Positions 55,554 through 64,000 of a stretch of DNA of 64,000 nucleotides are shown here, one piece after another. The translations under genes were made by a program, and so were the position numbers. Each line of letters begins with the position of its first letter. Position 1 is the stretch's first letter. The DNA comes from Romboutsia faecis (GTDB lineage: Bacteria > Bacillota > Clostridia > Peptostreptococcales > Peptostreptococcaceae), in assembly GCF_014323405.1 (NCBI RefSeq), contig NZ_JACRWE010000009.1, positions 1 through 64,000 of the forward strand, written 5' to 3'. Under the pieces are notes generated by a model. It was not told the origin of the DNA, did not search any database, and worked only from the letters and a program-made list of their open reading frames with translations.

Positions 55554-55749
55554 ACTAGTCTACTAGACTTAGACTCTTTTTGTGTATTAAATAAAAATTT
55601 AGGAGGATAAGGAAATATAAAATCGCTTAAATTATAAGGGTGGTTTAAGGTATAATGGATATAATATATCATATAGATAATAAATTTTAACGACAAATTA
55701 GGAATAATATATTTTGGACGAGAATATAGTTTAGGAGGTAATAATTTTT

Positions 55750-56670
55750 ATGAGAATGGGTGCTATTGATATTGGGACTAATTCAATGAGACTTTTAATT
55801 TGTGATTATATAGATGGAGAATTATTAAATAGAAAGAAGTTTGTTAGCACTACTAGAATTGGTAAGGGTGTTGATGAAAATGGATTTATCAGAGAAGATG
55901 CTATTAAGAGAAACCTTGATGCCTTAAAGGAATTTTATGATTTAAGTAAAGATGAAGGTTGTGAAGAACTTTACTGCATTGGTACATCAGCTCTGAGAGA
56001 TAGTAAGAATAGTGATGACTTTATAAAAAGAGCTAAATTAGAGGTAGGAATAGATGTTGATGTTATAAGTGGTGATGATGAATCTAATTTAGGTTTCTTA
56101 GGTGTACTTAAAGGAGCTAATGAAAGTAAAGATATATTAGTTGTAGATATTGGAGGTGGATCTACTGAATTTATTCTTGGTAATTCTGAAGGTATAAAAT
56201 TTGCTAAGAGTGAAAATGTGGGTGCATTAAGGATGACAGAGAAGTTTTTAACTACTGATATTGTAGATGACTATGAATTTGATATGATGAGTGAGTTTAT
56301 TGAAAGAGAAATTAAAGATACGATTAATTATTTAAAAGAAAGAGAAATAAATAAACTTGTTGGTATTGGTGGAACTATAACATCACTATCTGCGATAAAT
56401 CAAGAATTAGAAGTATATTCTATGGAAAAAATACACGGTAGTGAAATAAATATAGATGAAATAGAAAAAATTCTACAAAATTTAAAAAAGATGACATTAA
56501 ATGATAAGAAAACTTTAAAAGGGCTACAAAGTAAACGTGCGGATATTATAACTGCTGGTGTAAAAATTTTACATATAATAATGAAAAAGTTAGAATTAAG
56601 CGATATAGTTGTAAGTGAATACGATAATTTGGAAGGCTTAATATGTCTAAAAGCGAAAAAGATGTCTTAA
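55750..56670 (+). CDS. Ppx/GppA family exopolyphosphatase
   Basis: The 306-residue phosphatase of the actin-like fold begins GAIDIGTNSMRLL and has VVDIGGGSTEF near residue 135 and GIGGTITSLSAI near 215. It would degrade polyphosphate or pppGpp; the two activities cannot be separated by sequence. It is the short form without the C-terminal HD domain. GGAGG lies upstream of the ATG. Confidence 0.9.
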   Translation: MRMGAIDIGTNSMRLLICDYIDGELLNRKKFVSTTRIGKGVDENGFIREDAIKRNLDALKEFYDLSKDEGCEELYCIGTSALRDSKNSDDFIKRAKLEVGIDVDVISGDDESNLGFLGVLKGANESKDILVVDIGGGSTEFILGNSEGIKFAKSENVGALRMTEKFLTTDIVDDYEFDMMSEFIEREIKDTINYLKEREINKLVGIGGTITSLSAINQELEVYSMEKIHGSEINIDEIEKILQNLKKMTLNDKKTLKGLQSKRADIITAGVKILHIIMKKLELSDIVVSEYDNLEGLICLKAKKMS

Positions 56671-56707
56671 TATTTTTATTTACAATAACCTTAATATGAC
56701 AAAAAAG

Positions 56708-56758
56708 AAAACTCCTCTTTGTTACAATCTCTGTATAAACAAATGAGGAGGTTTTTTT
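56708..56758 (+). terminator. ppx terminator that contains the spoIIE ribosome site
   Basis: AAAA-CTCCTC-TTTGTT (56708-56723) pairs with AACAAA-T-GAGGAG-G-TTTT (56738-56755), followed by T directly before the spoIIE ATG. The right arm is the spoIIE SD (GAGGAGG, 56745-56751). Confidence 0.78.
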
Positions 56759-59128
56759 ATGGATAAAACGATTAATTCTTTAAAAAGTAAAGATATTAGA
56801 TTAAATGATGTGAGAATAAGTAAATTCGTTGATGCTAATACAATAATATTTATAATAATGGGATTCTTGTTAAGTAGGTCTACATTAATTGATTATATAG
56901 CTCCATTAGGATTTGCATTTTTTATATGTATATCAAAGTTGGATAGATATAAATATCCGGTGTTTGTTTCCACTTTATTAGGTATATTATTATCTGGAAA
57001 TAATACTGGGTCCATATTTAAGTATAGTATAGCCTTATGTGCGATTTTAATTTTAAGTAGCCAATTAAAAAAAGTGCCATCTATATTTAAAGTGAGTATG
57101 TTAGGTGTATTTATATTATCGGCTGTTTCTATTGGACAAGCTTTGGTAGGTAGTAAATATATTTACGATTTATTACTAATAGGAATGGAATCCGTTATAT
57201 CATTTATAGCCATATATATTTTTTCTTTTGGAGTGACCCTCATTATTAATAGTAATAATAGAGTATCAGTACGGCTTGAAGAGGCCATATCGATGAGTTT
57301 ATTAATTACATTTAGTATTATGGGAATAGGAAGTATTACTGTATTTGGGCTTTCTATACGTTCGGTTTTATCAACGGTATTAATTTTAGTTGCTTCTATA
57401 GTAGGTGGATCTGCAATGGGATCTACTAGTGGAGTTGTAGTTGGGCTTGCGTTTATTATAAATAATATAACATCAGCAGTTTATATGGGCATATATTCTT
57501 TTGCTGGTTTAGTAGGAGGTGCGTTTAGTAGACTAAATAAATACTTTTGTATATTAGGATATATATTAAGTTGGATAATTATGTACTCTTATACATCTGG
57601 TCTTAGCTCGAATATTATGGAAGTTAGAGATATATTAATTGCTTCTTTAATTGTAATTATTTTACCAAAATCATTTTTTGATAGAGTAGGAAAGCTTGTA
57701 AAAAGTAATATTGATTCAAATGAAATAGTCCATGATTATATAAATAGAAGTAAGAACTTAACTAATAATAGACTTATGGACATATATAAAACATATAATG
57801 AGCTTGCAAATACATTCGATAATATAAGGGAAAAAGATAAAATAATAAATGAGAAAGATATAACTAACCTAATTGATATGATTCATAATGATGAATGTAC
57901 AAGTTGTAGTATGAAGAGAATGTGTTGGGAAACTAGATTTAACCACACCTATAAATTAATGTATAAATTAATAGAAAATATAGAGGAGCATGGGGAAGCA
58001 ACTTCAAGAACTATTCCAGAAGATTTTAGAAAAGAATGTATGAAACCAGAAATGATAGTTAAGGTAGCAAACTATTATTATAAACTTTTTGCTTTAGACT
58101 ATGATTGGAATAATAAGTTTTCAGAGAGTAGAAAGATAATATCTAATCAAATTAGAAATATATCTAAATCTATAGAAGATTTGTCCAAGGACTTGAATAC
58201 TAATATCAGTATAGACTTAGAAAAAGAAAAGGGAATTTCAGATGAGCTAGAAAGAAATAATATTAGTATAAAAAGAATAAATTATTTAACAAAAGGAAAT
58301 GATGATTTCGAAATAACTATTAAGAGAAGAACTTGTAGTAATGGATGTTTATGTGATAAAAGGTTAATAAGTATAGTAGAAGATTGCATAGACGAGAAAT
58401 TATCTGTGCAAAAAATTGGGTGTCACACTTTAGGATCGAATTGTACGATAAAGTTAACTAAGGCTCAAGTTTATAAAGCAGTGACTAATGTTGCATCTAT
58501 GTCTAGAGATGGATATGTCCTTTCAGGAGATAACTATACCTATATGGAAGTTAGTGATGGAAAATATATAATGGCAATTAGTGATGGAATGGGTAAAGGA
58601 AAAAAAGCATACGATGAATCTTCTGTAACTATAGATATATTAGAAAAAATGATTGATGCAAAAATAGATAACGAAATAGTTATTAATACTATAAATAATA
58701 TGCTACTTCTTAAATCTTCAGAAGAAATGTTTTCTACTTTAGATTTAGGAATAGTGGATTTAAAGAAAGGAAGCTTAGAAACTGTAAAAATGGGTTCATG
58801 CCCATCTTATATAAAAAGAGATAATGGTGAAGTAGACTTAATATCATCATCATCACTTCCTGTAGGTATATTGTCTGATATAAAAATGGATAGACATAAT
58901 ACAAAGTTAGGAAATGGAGATTATGTGATCATGGTTTCTGATGGAATTATTGATGCAGGTAAGAGCAATAACTTCGGTGATAATTGGCTAATATACTTCT
59001 TACAAAAATTAGAATCTACAAATCCAAAAGAAATTGCTAATAAAATTTTAGATAGAGCTTTAGAACTACAATTAGGGGAAGTAGATGATGATATGACTGT
59101 TTTAGTTACAAAAATGTACTCTCAATAA
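56759..59128 (+). CDS. spoIIE: stage II sporulation protein E, PP2C phosphatase
   Basis: The 789-residue protein has an N-terminal membrane part (about 25-310, many helices), a central region with a Cys cluster (CTSCSMKRMCW near residue 380), and a C-terminal PP2C domain: AISDGMGKGKKA near 604, MVSDGIIDAG near 724 and DDDMTVLV near 776 hold the Mn-binding aspartates. It dephosphorylates SpoIIAA to release sigma-F in the forespore and acts at the polar septum. Its SD is held in the preceding hairpin. Confidence 0.96.
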   Translation: MDKTINSLKSKDIRLNDVRISKFVDANTIIFIIMGFLLSRSTLIDYIAPLGFAFFICISKLDRYKYPVFVSTLLGILLSGNNTGSIFKYSIALCAILILSSQLKKVPSIFKVSMLGVFILSAVSIGQALVGSKYIYDLLLIGMESVISFIAIYIFSFGVTLIINSNNRVSVRLEEAISMSLLITFSIMGIGSITVFGLSIRSVLSTVLILVASIVGGSAMGSTSGVVVGLAFIINNITSAVYMGIYSFAGLVGGAFSRLNKYFCILGYILSWIIMYSYTSGLSSNIMEVRDILIASLIVIILPKSFFDRVGKLVKSNIDSNEIVHDYINRSKNLTNNRLMDIYKTYNELANTFDNIREKDKIINEKDITNLIDMIHNDECTSCSMKRMCWETRFNHTYKLMYKLIENIEEHGEATSRTIPEDFRKECMKPEMIVKVANYYYKLFALDYDWNNKFSESRKIISNQIRNISKSIEDLSKDLNTNISIDLEKEKGISDELERNNISIKRINYLTKGNDDFEITIKRRTCSNGCLCDKRLISIVEDCIDEKLSVQKIGCHTLGSNCTIKLTKAQVYKAVTNVASMSRDGYVLSGDNYTYMEVSDGKYIMAISDGMGKGKKAYDESSVTIDILEKMIDAKIDNEIVINTINNMLLLKSSEEMFSTLDLGIVDLKKGSLETVKMGSCPSYIKRDNGEVDLISSSSLPVGILSDIKMDRHNTKLGNGDYVIMVSDGIIDAGKSNNFGDNWLIYFLQKLESTNPKEIANKILDRALELQLGEVDDDMTVLVTKMYSQ

Positions 59129-59500
59129 TAAATTATAATATATGTTAATAAAATGTGGATAACTTTATAAAAAAATAAAAAACATATAAATGTTGAAATT
59201 ACAAGGTTCGACAGAATTCTACTAAAATTAAATAGAAATTTTATTTATTGTAATTTCGAAATTTGAAGATTTATCAACAAAAAGATAAGAAAATATGGTG
59301 TAATTTGTTGATAAATCATCAAAAAATGTTAATAAATTGAGAAAAAACATAATCTTAGATAATTATATTTGGATATAACTTACTGAAATACCTAACTTAA
59401 GTAAGATTTTATAAACTGTTAATATGTTAATAAGTATGTGGATAAGTTAAAGGTGTAAAATTAGATAAATGGTAAACTTTGAATAATATAACTAAAAGAA
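59129..59500. promoter_or_regulatory. DnaA-box cluster with a Spo0A box
   Basis: This AT-rich gap has two exact DnaA boxes TGTGGATAA (59154-59162, 59437-59445), two one-mismatch boxes TTATCAACA (59271-59279) and TGTTGATAA (59306-59314), and TGTTAATAA/T variants at 59143, 59327, 59417 and 59425. A Spo0A box TTCGACA is at 59207-59213 inside an inverted repeat (GAAATTACAA 59195 with TTGTAATTTC 59248). No ORF is present. Confidence 0.65.
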
Positions 59501-59543
59501 GCCATCCTAATATTAAGTAGATTTGATGAAAGGATGGATATTT

Positions 59544-61442
59544 ATGGGGATAAAGTTTACAAAAATATTTTTAATCTCTTTACTAATAATTACTTCAAGT
59601 ATATGTGTAACAAGTAAGGCTGAAGAGTTTAGTGATAGTGTTCTTGCCTCATCAATTAAGAGCTTAGATGAAAAAGATGATAAGCCTAATGAAGAAAAAA
59701 AAATAGATTATACAAAAACAAGTTGGAATCTAGAATCTTTATTTAAAAGTGATGACCAATGGAAAAATGAACTTAAGTCTTTTAGAAAAGACACTAAAGA
59801 ACTTAAAAATTATGTTGGTAAAGTTACAAAATCAGAAACACATTTAGCTTTTGCTCTAGACATTAAAGAAAAATTAGATATAAGACTAGATAAACTATGT
59901 GCTTATCCAAAATTAAAATTAGATACTAATAAAAATTCATATAAATATTTGGATATGAATGAAGAAGCTAAAAAAGCATATAAGGAATATTCCTCTATAT
60001 GTTCAAAGTTAGAACTTGAAATATTAAAGTTATCAGATAAAGAATATAACAAATTTATAAGCAATAATAAGATAAAGAAAAAATATGGAATGTATATGAA
60101 CGATATTAGAAGAAATAAAGATCATTATTTAGATGATAAAGAAGAAAGTTTGTTAAACAATACTTCTGCTCTTGCAAGTTTACCATCAAATGTATATGAT
60201 CTTTTTAGAAATATGGATAAGAAATCAAGCTTAACACCTAGTCAATATGCTAGTGAAATAGAATGTTTTGAAAGAGAGAGAAGAAAATCAGCATATAAAA
60301 GTGAGTTTATTCCTTATAATGATAATATAAATACTTTATCGGCTTTATTAATCGGCCAAGTTAAGAAGAATATTTTTTACTCATCATCAAGAGGATATGA
60401 TTCATCTTTAGATATGTACCTAAAATCAGATGATATTGATGAAAAGGTATATAATAGCTTAATTGATACAGTAAGTAATAATACAAAGAGTCTTCATAAA
60501 TATATAGACTTAAGGAAAAAAGTATTAAACTTAGATAAGGTGTATTATTATGATATGTTTGTACCTATAGTTGAACCAGTAGATAATGATATAACATATG
60601 ATAAGGCTCAAACTATGGTATATACAGCAATGTCTCCTTTGGGAGAAGAATATGCAGATATAATATACAAAGCGTTTAATGAAAGATGGGTAGATGTATA
60701 CTCTAATGATAATAAAGTAAGTGGTGGGTACTGCTTATCAGTATATGGAAATCATCCATATGTATTATTAAATTACAATAATTCACTAGGAGCAGTTTCT
60801 ACTCTATCTCATGAATTAGGACATGCTATTTATGAGTATTTAAGTTGTAAAAACCAAAATTACTTTAATTCTAGTCCCTCAATTTTTACTCATGAAGTAG
60901 CATCTACTACAAATGAAGCTTTACTTTATGAAGGTTTAATTAAAGGTGCGCGTAATGATAAAGAAAAAGCCTATTATATATCAGAATACTTGGATTTAAT
61001 AAAAAATACATTATATACTCAAACTATGTACGCTGAATTTGAAAAAACTATACATGAAATGGTTGAAAGTAATAAGAATGTGAATGCTTTAGTATTAAAT
61101 GATATATGGGCTGAATTATTAAAAAAATACTATGGAAATAGCTATGAATTAGATCAATTATCTATGGTTGGATGGGCAAGAATTCCTCATTTTTATAATA
61201 GTTTTTATGTATATAAGTATGCTACTGGATGTAGTGCAGGTGTTACTTTCGCTCAATCTATTTTAAATAATAATGGAGCAGAAAACTATATGTATTTTCT
61301 AAAAAAAGGAGGTTCTGATTATCCAATAAATATACTAAAGAATAGTGGTGTTAATTTGACTAGTACAAAACCTATAGTAAATACAATTAAAAGGTTTGAT
61401 GATTTAGTTAAAGAGCTAGAAGAAATTCTCGAAAAAAAATAA
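59544..61442 (+). CDS. exported M3-family oligoendopeptidase (PepF-like)
   Basis: This 632-residue metallopeptidase has a signal peptide (about 1-30, IFLISLLIITSSICVTSKAE) and a PepF/M3 fold. The zinc site is HELGH (His423, Glu424, His427) with the third ligand Glu near 458 in TTNEALL. Most PepF enzymes are cytoplasmic; this one is predicted to be secreted or membrane-tethered by an uncleaved signal. The ATG at 59544 follows AAAGGATGG; that site can pair with CCATCCT (59502-59508). Confidence 0.9.
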   Translation: MGIKFTKIFLISLLIITSSICVTSKAEEFSDSVLASSIKSLDEKDDKPNEEKKIDYTKTSWNLESLFKSDDQWKNELKSFRKDTKELKNYVGKVTKSETHLAFALDIKEKLDIRLDKLCAYPKLKLDTNKNSYKYLDMNEEAKKAYKEYSSICSKLELEILKLSDKEYNKFISNNKIKKKYGMYMNDIRRNKDHYLDDKEESLLNNTSALASLPSNVYDLFRNMDKKSSLTPSQYASEIECFERERRKSAYKSEFIPYNDNINTLSALLIGQVKKNIFYSSSRGYDSSLDMYLKSDDIDEKVYNSLIDTVSNNTKSLHKYIDLRKKVLNLDKVYYYDMFVPIVEPVDNDITYDKAQTMVYTAMSPLGEEYADIIYKAFNERWVDVYSNDNKVSGGYCLSVYGNHPYVLLNYNNSLGAVSTLSHELGHAIYEYLSCKNQNYFNSSPSIFTHEVASTTNEALLYEGLIKGARNDKEKAYYISEYLDLIKNTLYTQTMYAEFEKTIHEMVESNKNVNALVLNDIWAELLKKYYGNSYELDQLSMVGWARIPHFYNSFYVYKYATGCSAGVTFAQSILNNNGAENYMYFLKKGGSDYPINILKNSGVNLTSTKPIVNTIKRFDDLVKELEEILEKK

Positions 61443-61470
61443 ATTTAAATATAATAGAGTTAAAATATAT

Positions 61471-61524
61471 AAAGGCATGTCTTAGAATAAAATTGATAAA
61501 TTAATTTTAAGACGGCCTATTTTA
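61471..61524 (+). terminator. terminator after the M3 peptidase gene
   Basis: AAAGGCATGTCTTA..AAAATT pairs with AATTTTAAGACGGCCTATTTT with a few mismatches. Confidence 0.65.
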
Positions 61525-61543
61525 ATATGGAGGCAATTATCAT

Positions 61544-62437
61544 ATGCTAAAAAGAATAAAGAAAGCAGTAATACCAGCTGCAGGTTTAGGAACAAGATTT
61601 CTGCCAGCGACAAAAGCTCAACCTAAGGAGATGTTACCGATAGTTGATAAACCAACTTTACAGTATATAATAGAAGAAGCTGTAGAATCAGGTATAGAAG
61701 AAATTTTAATAATAACTGGTAAAAATAAGAAATCTATAGAAGATCACTTTGACAAATCTGTAGAATTAGAACTAGAATTGGAGAAAAAGGGTAAAACTGA
61801 ATTGCTAGAAAAAGTTCAAAAAATATCAAATATGATTAGTATATATTATATTAGACAAAAAGAACCAAATGGTTTAGGAGATGCTATTCATTGTGCAAAA
61901 AGTTTTATTGGTAATGAACCCTTTGCAGTAATGCTGGGTGATGATATAGTAGATAGTGAGACTCCTTGCTTAAAACAACTTATAGATACCTACGATGAAT
62001 ATAGAACTACTGTATTAGGAGTTCAAAAAGTTAATGAACAAGATGTCGATAAATATGGTATAATATCAGCGAAACATATCGAGGATAGAGTGTATAAAGT
62101 CAAGGATTTAGTAGAAAAGCCAGAAATAGATAAGGCTCCGTCTAATATTGCAATATTGGGTAGGTATATAATAACTCCAGAAATTTTTAAGATTTTAGAA
62201 GAATTACCTCCAGGAAAAGGTGGAGAGGTTCAGCTCACTGATGCACTAAAAATGTTATCTAAAAAAGAAGCTATGTATGCATATATTTTTGAAGGAAAAA
62301 GATATGATGTTGGAGATAAGCTAGGATTTTTAGAAGCAACTGTAGATTTTGCATTGAAGAAACCTGAGCTTAAGGATGATTTTATGAAATATCTAAATAA
62401 GGTGTGTATAGAAGGCAATATAGATAATAATAAATAG
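61544..62437 (+). CDS. galU: UTP--glucose-1-phosphate uridylyltransferase
   Basis: The 297-residue nucleotidyltransferase makes UDP-glucose for glycolipids and surface polymers. It has KAVIPAAGLGTRFLPATKAQ at residues 7-26, PKEMLPIVDKP directly after, and MLGDDIVD near residue 130. The C terminus carries the family GxxYDVGDKLGFLEA. TGGAGG precedes ATG. It is probably in one transcript with the small ORF downstream, or monocistronic. Confidence 0.95.
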   Translation: MLKRIKKAVIPAAGLGTRFLPATKAQPKEMLPIVDKPTLQYIIEEAVESGIEEILIITGKNKKSIEDHFDKSVELELELEKKGKTELLEKVQKISNMISIYYIRQKEPNGLGDAIHCAKSFIGNEPFAVMLGDDIVDSETPCLKQLIDTYDEYRTTVLGVQKVNEQDVDKYGIISAKHIEDRVYKVKDLVEKPEIDKAPSNIAILGRYIITPEIFKILEELPPGKGGEVQLTDALKMLSKKEAMYAYIFEGKRYDVGDKLGFLEATVDFALKKPELKDDFMKYLNKVCIEGNIDNNK

Positions 62438-62511
62438 ATAAACAATCAAGAAGAAAGCTTTGAATTTAAAGAAGTATAGTTTAAAGTCTTTAGATAGAGA
62501 GGTGATTAGAT

Positions 62512-62625
62512 ATGTCAGTTAAAAAAAATCAAAAAAGAAATAAGATAATAGCTATAACTATAGTAGTTGCACTTGTATCAACTAGTATAGTTAGTATGTT
62601 AACTATGATTGCAGGTGCATTCTAG
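62512..62625 (+). CDS. 37-residue single-helix membrane peptide
   Basis: A small ORF, MSVKKNQKRNKIIAITIVVA and 17 more residues, has a lysine/arginine-rich start and one transmembrane helix (about 12-35). GAGAGGTG at 62497-62504 is a good ribosome site 7 nt before ATG. The layout (basic start plus one helix) resembles DUF4044-type small proteins, which I cannot confirm. It starts 74 nt after galU. Confidence 0.6.
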   Translation: MSVKKNQKRNKIIAITIVVALVSTSIVSMLTMIAGAF

Positions 62626-62652
62626 AGAATGTATAGAATAACTTTAAATAGG

Positions 62653-62746
62653 TACCACCAAGAAATAAATAAAAATTGATTAACATTTGTAAGGATATTA
62701 TTGTATATGTTAATTAGTTTTATGTTTATTATATTGGTGGTATTTT
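62653..62746 (+). repeat. long imperfect palindrome between the small ORF and glpX
   Basis: TACCACCAA (62653-62661) pairs perfectly with TTGGTGGTA (62734-62742). Inner arms also match in blocks (AATAAA, ATTAACAT with ATGTTAAT), so about 90 nt can fold on itself. It ends in TTTTAATTTT and may act as terminator. The rest of 62626-62929 holds the glpX promoter area. Confidence 0.6.
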
Positions 62747-62884
62747 AATTTTATAATTGTTTTAAAGCATATTCCTGTCTAAACGTGATATTATATAAGA
62801 AAAAGTATATTACATATTGTTAATAAATAATAAATGATACGACAAAATAAAAGAAAATATGATGTATATTTACTAAAATACGAA

Positions 62885-62897
62885 TATAATGTATAAT
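62885..62897 (+). promoter_or_regulatory. candidate glpX promoter -10 elements
   Basis: Two consecutive TATAAT hexamers (62885-62890 and 62892-62897) lie 33-45 nt before the ATG; no clear -35. Confidence 0.45.
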
Positions 62898-62929
62898 TTT
62901 TAGTGAAAATAACGAAGGAGTGTCGTATA

Positions 62930-63931
62930 ATGGATAGAAATTTAGCGTTAGAATTAGTAAGGGTAACAGAGGCTGCAGCTTTAGTATCTTCTAAATTTAT
63001 GGGTAGAGGAGATAAAAATGGAGCAGATGGAGCAGCTGTTGAAGCTATGAGAAGAGCTTTTGAATCTATTAAGATCAAGGGTGAGGTAGTTATAGGTGAG
63101 GGTGAGTTAGATGAGGCACCTATGCTATATATAGGAGAAAAAGTTGGTTTACAAACTGATGATTGTAAGGAAGTAGACATAGCTGTAGACCCATTAGAAG
63201 GTACTACACTAATAGCCAAAGGTCTTCCAAATGCTATATCAGTAATAGCTATGGGTGCAAAAGGGAGTTTATTAAATGCACCAGATACATATATGAAGAA
63301 AATTATAGTTGGACCTAAAGCAAAAGGGGTAATAGATCTAAATAAAAGTGCAGAAGAAAATATAATATCTGTAGCAAAGGCATTAGGAAAGAAAACCTCT
63401 GAAATGACTATAATAACACAAGATAGAGAAAGACATGATTATATAGTTAAGGCAGCGAGAAGCTTAGGTGCTAGAATAAAGGTATTTAGTGATGGTGATG
63501 TTGCCGCAGGAATAGCTACATGTTTTGAAGAAACAGGAATAGATATGCTAATGGGAATTGGCGGAGGACCAGAAGGCGTAATAACGGCAGCTGCAGTAAA
63601 ATGTATGGGTGGAGATATGCAAGGACAAATATATCCATTAAGTGAGCAAGAAACAAAGAGATGTCATGAGATGGGATTCTCAGATGAAGACATAGAAAAG
63701 ATACTATTTATAGATGACTTAGCAAAGGGAGATGATTTATTCTTTGCAGCAACAGGAATTACTCAAGGGGATTTATTAAAAGGTGTAGTATCTATAGGTA
63801 ATAATAAAGCTACAACTCAATCTGTAGTTATGAGGGGTAAAACTGGAACTATAAGATTTGTAGATGCTATACACAATTTGGATAAAAATGATATATTAGT
63901 AGATTTAATGAAAAAATATAATATGGACTAA
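62930..63931 (+). CDS. glpX: fructose-1,6-bisphosphatase class II
   Basis: The 333-residue GlpX phosphatase of gluconeogenesis has MDRNLALELVRVTEAAALVS at the N terminus, GEGELDEAPMLYIGE near residue 57, DPLEGTT near 85, and GIGGGPEGV near 205. The ATG at 62930 follows GAAGGAG by 9 nt; an in-frame ATG at 62903 has no site. Confidence 0.95.
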   Translation: MDRNLALELVRVTEAAALVSSKFMGRGDKNGADGAAVEAMRRAFESIKIKGEVVIGEGELDEAPMLYIGEKVGLQTDDCKEVDIAVDPLEGTTLIAKGLPNAISVIAMGAKGSLLNAPDTYMKKIIVGPKAKGVIDLNKSAEENIISVAKALGKKTSEMTIITQDRERHDYIVKAARSLGARIKVFSDGDVAAGIATCFEETGIDMLMGIGGGPEGVITAAAVKCMGGDMQGQIYPLSEQETKRCHEMGFSDEDIEKILFIDDLAKGDDLFFAATGITQGDLLKGVVSIGNNKATTQSVVMRGKTGTIRFVDAIHNLDKNDILVDLMKKYNMD

Positions 63932-63936
63932 AGTAG

Positions 63937-63998
63937 AGTTAGGTAGGAATTAGTAAACTACACTTATACATAAGTGTAGCCATAAGGACTACCTAACT
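63937..63998 (+). terminator. nested inverted repeat after glpX, likely terminator
   Basis: AGTTAGGTAG (63937-63946) pairs with CTACCTAACT (63989-63998), and inside, CTACACTTAT (63958-63967) pairs with ATAAGTGTAG (63970-63979). The window ends before any T run could be seen. Confidence 0.6.
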
Positions 63999-64000
63999 TA

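Noticed and set aside
55409..55696. 95-residue minus-strand ORF after divIC
   Set aside because: It runs through the long hairpin element, overlaps the divIC end, and its translation has no domain-like composition.
59129..59543. True chromosomal origin oriC
   Set aside because: No dnaA, dnaN, rpmH or rnpA gene is near, so the DnaA-box cluster is reported as such, not as oriC.

Overview
The window is a low-GC, Gram-positive, endospore-forming Clostridia chromosome segment. It carries AT-rich intergenic DNA, strong AGGAGG-type ribosome sites, TTG/GTG starts and many sporulation genes (spmA, spmB, spoVG, spoVT, yabM, yabP, yabQ, spoIIE). Gene content and protein style point to Peptostreptococcaceae (the Clostridioides / Paraclostridium / Romboutsia group). 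That placement is inference from gene families, not from a database search.

Layout. Bases 1-330 are the end of an rRNA operon (23S 3' end, then 5S). The backbone then follows the origin-proximal gene order known from Bacillus subtilis (yaaO-tmk-holB-yaaT-yabB-yabC ... metS-yabD ... rnmV-ksgA ... purR-spoVG-gcaD-prs ... pth-mfd-spoVT-yabM-yabN-rqcP-yabP-yabQ-divIC ... spoIIE). Three groups interrupt it: an HD protein, Lrp regulator, pncB and spmAB block (6.4-10.3 kb); a secreted SH3/NlpC hydrolase (13.8-15.7 kb); and a 17.5-23.2 kb block with an acidic-repeat protein, an M20 peptidase, a CDF transporter, a membrane-anchored unknown and a reversed murC.

The largest interruption (27.4-44.6 kb) lies between prs and pth. 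It is a complete Gram-positive type IV pilus locus: pilB, pilC, pilM, pilN, pilO, three minor pilins (PilV-, PilK- and PilU-like), a 1233-residue double von Willebrand-A protein likely to be the pilus-associated adhesin, the major pilin pilA1, retraction ATPase pilT, and two prepilin peptidases. Two class II c-di-GMP riboswitches (before pilB and before pilA1), each fused to a terminator, and a two-motif MshEN c-di-GMP-binding signature at the PilB N terminus suggest control by c-di-GMP at both transcription and motor level.

After the pilus locus, pth-mfd-prsA-spoVT-yabM-yabN-hup-rqcP-yabP-yabQ-divIC-ppx-spoIIE resumes the conserved order, followed by an exported M3 peptidase, galU, a 37-residue membrane peptide and glpX. 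Non-coding signals include a T-box before metG, a sigma-H promoter before spoVG, a DnaA-box cluster with a Spo0A box downstream of spoIIE, a terminator hairpin that buries the spoIIE ribosome site, and a long unexplained hairpin after divIC. No tRNA, CRISPR array, insertion sequence or prophage was seen.
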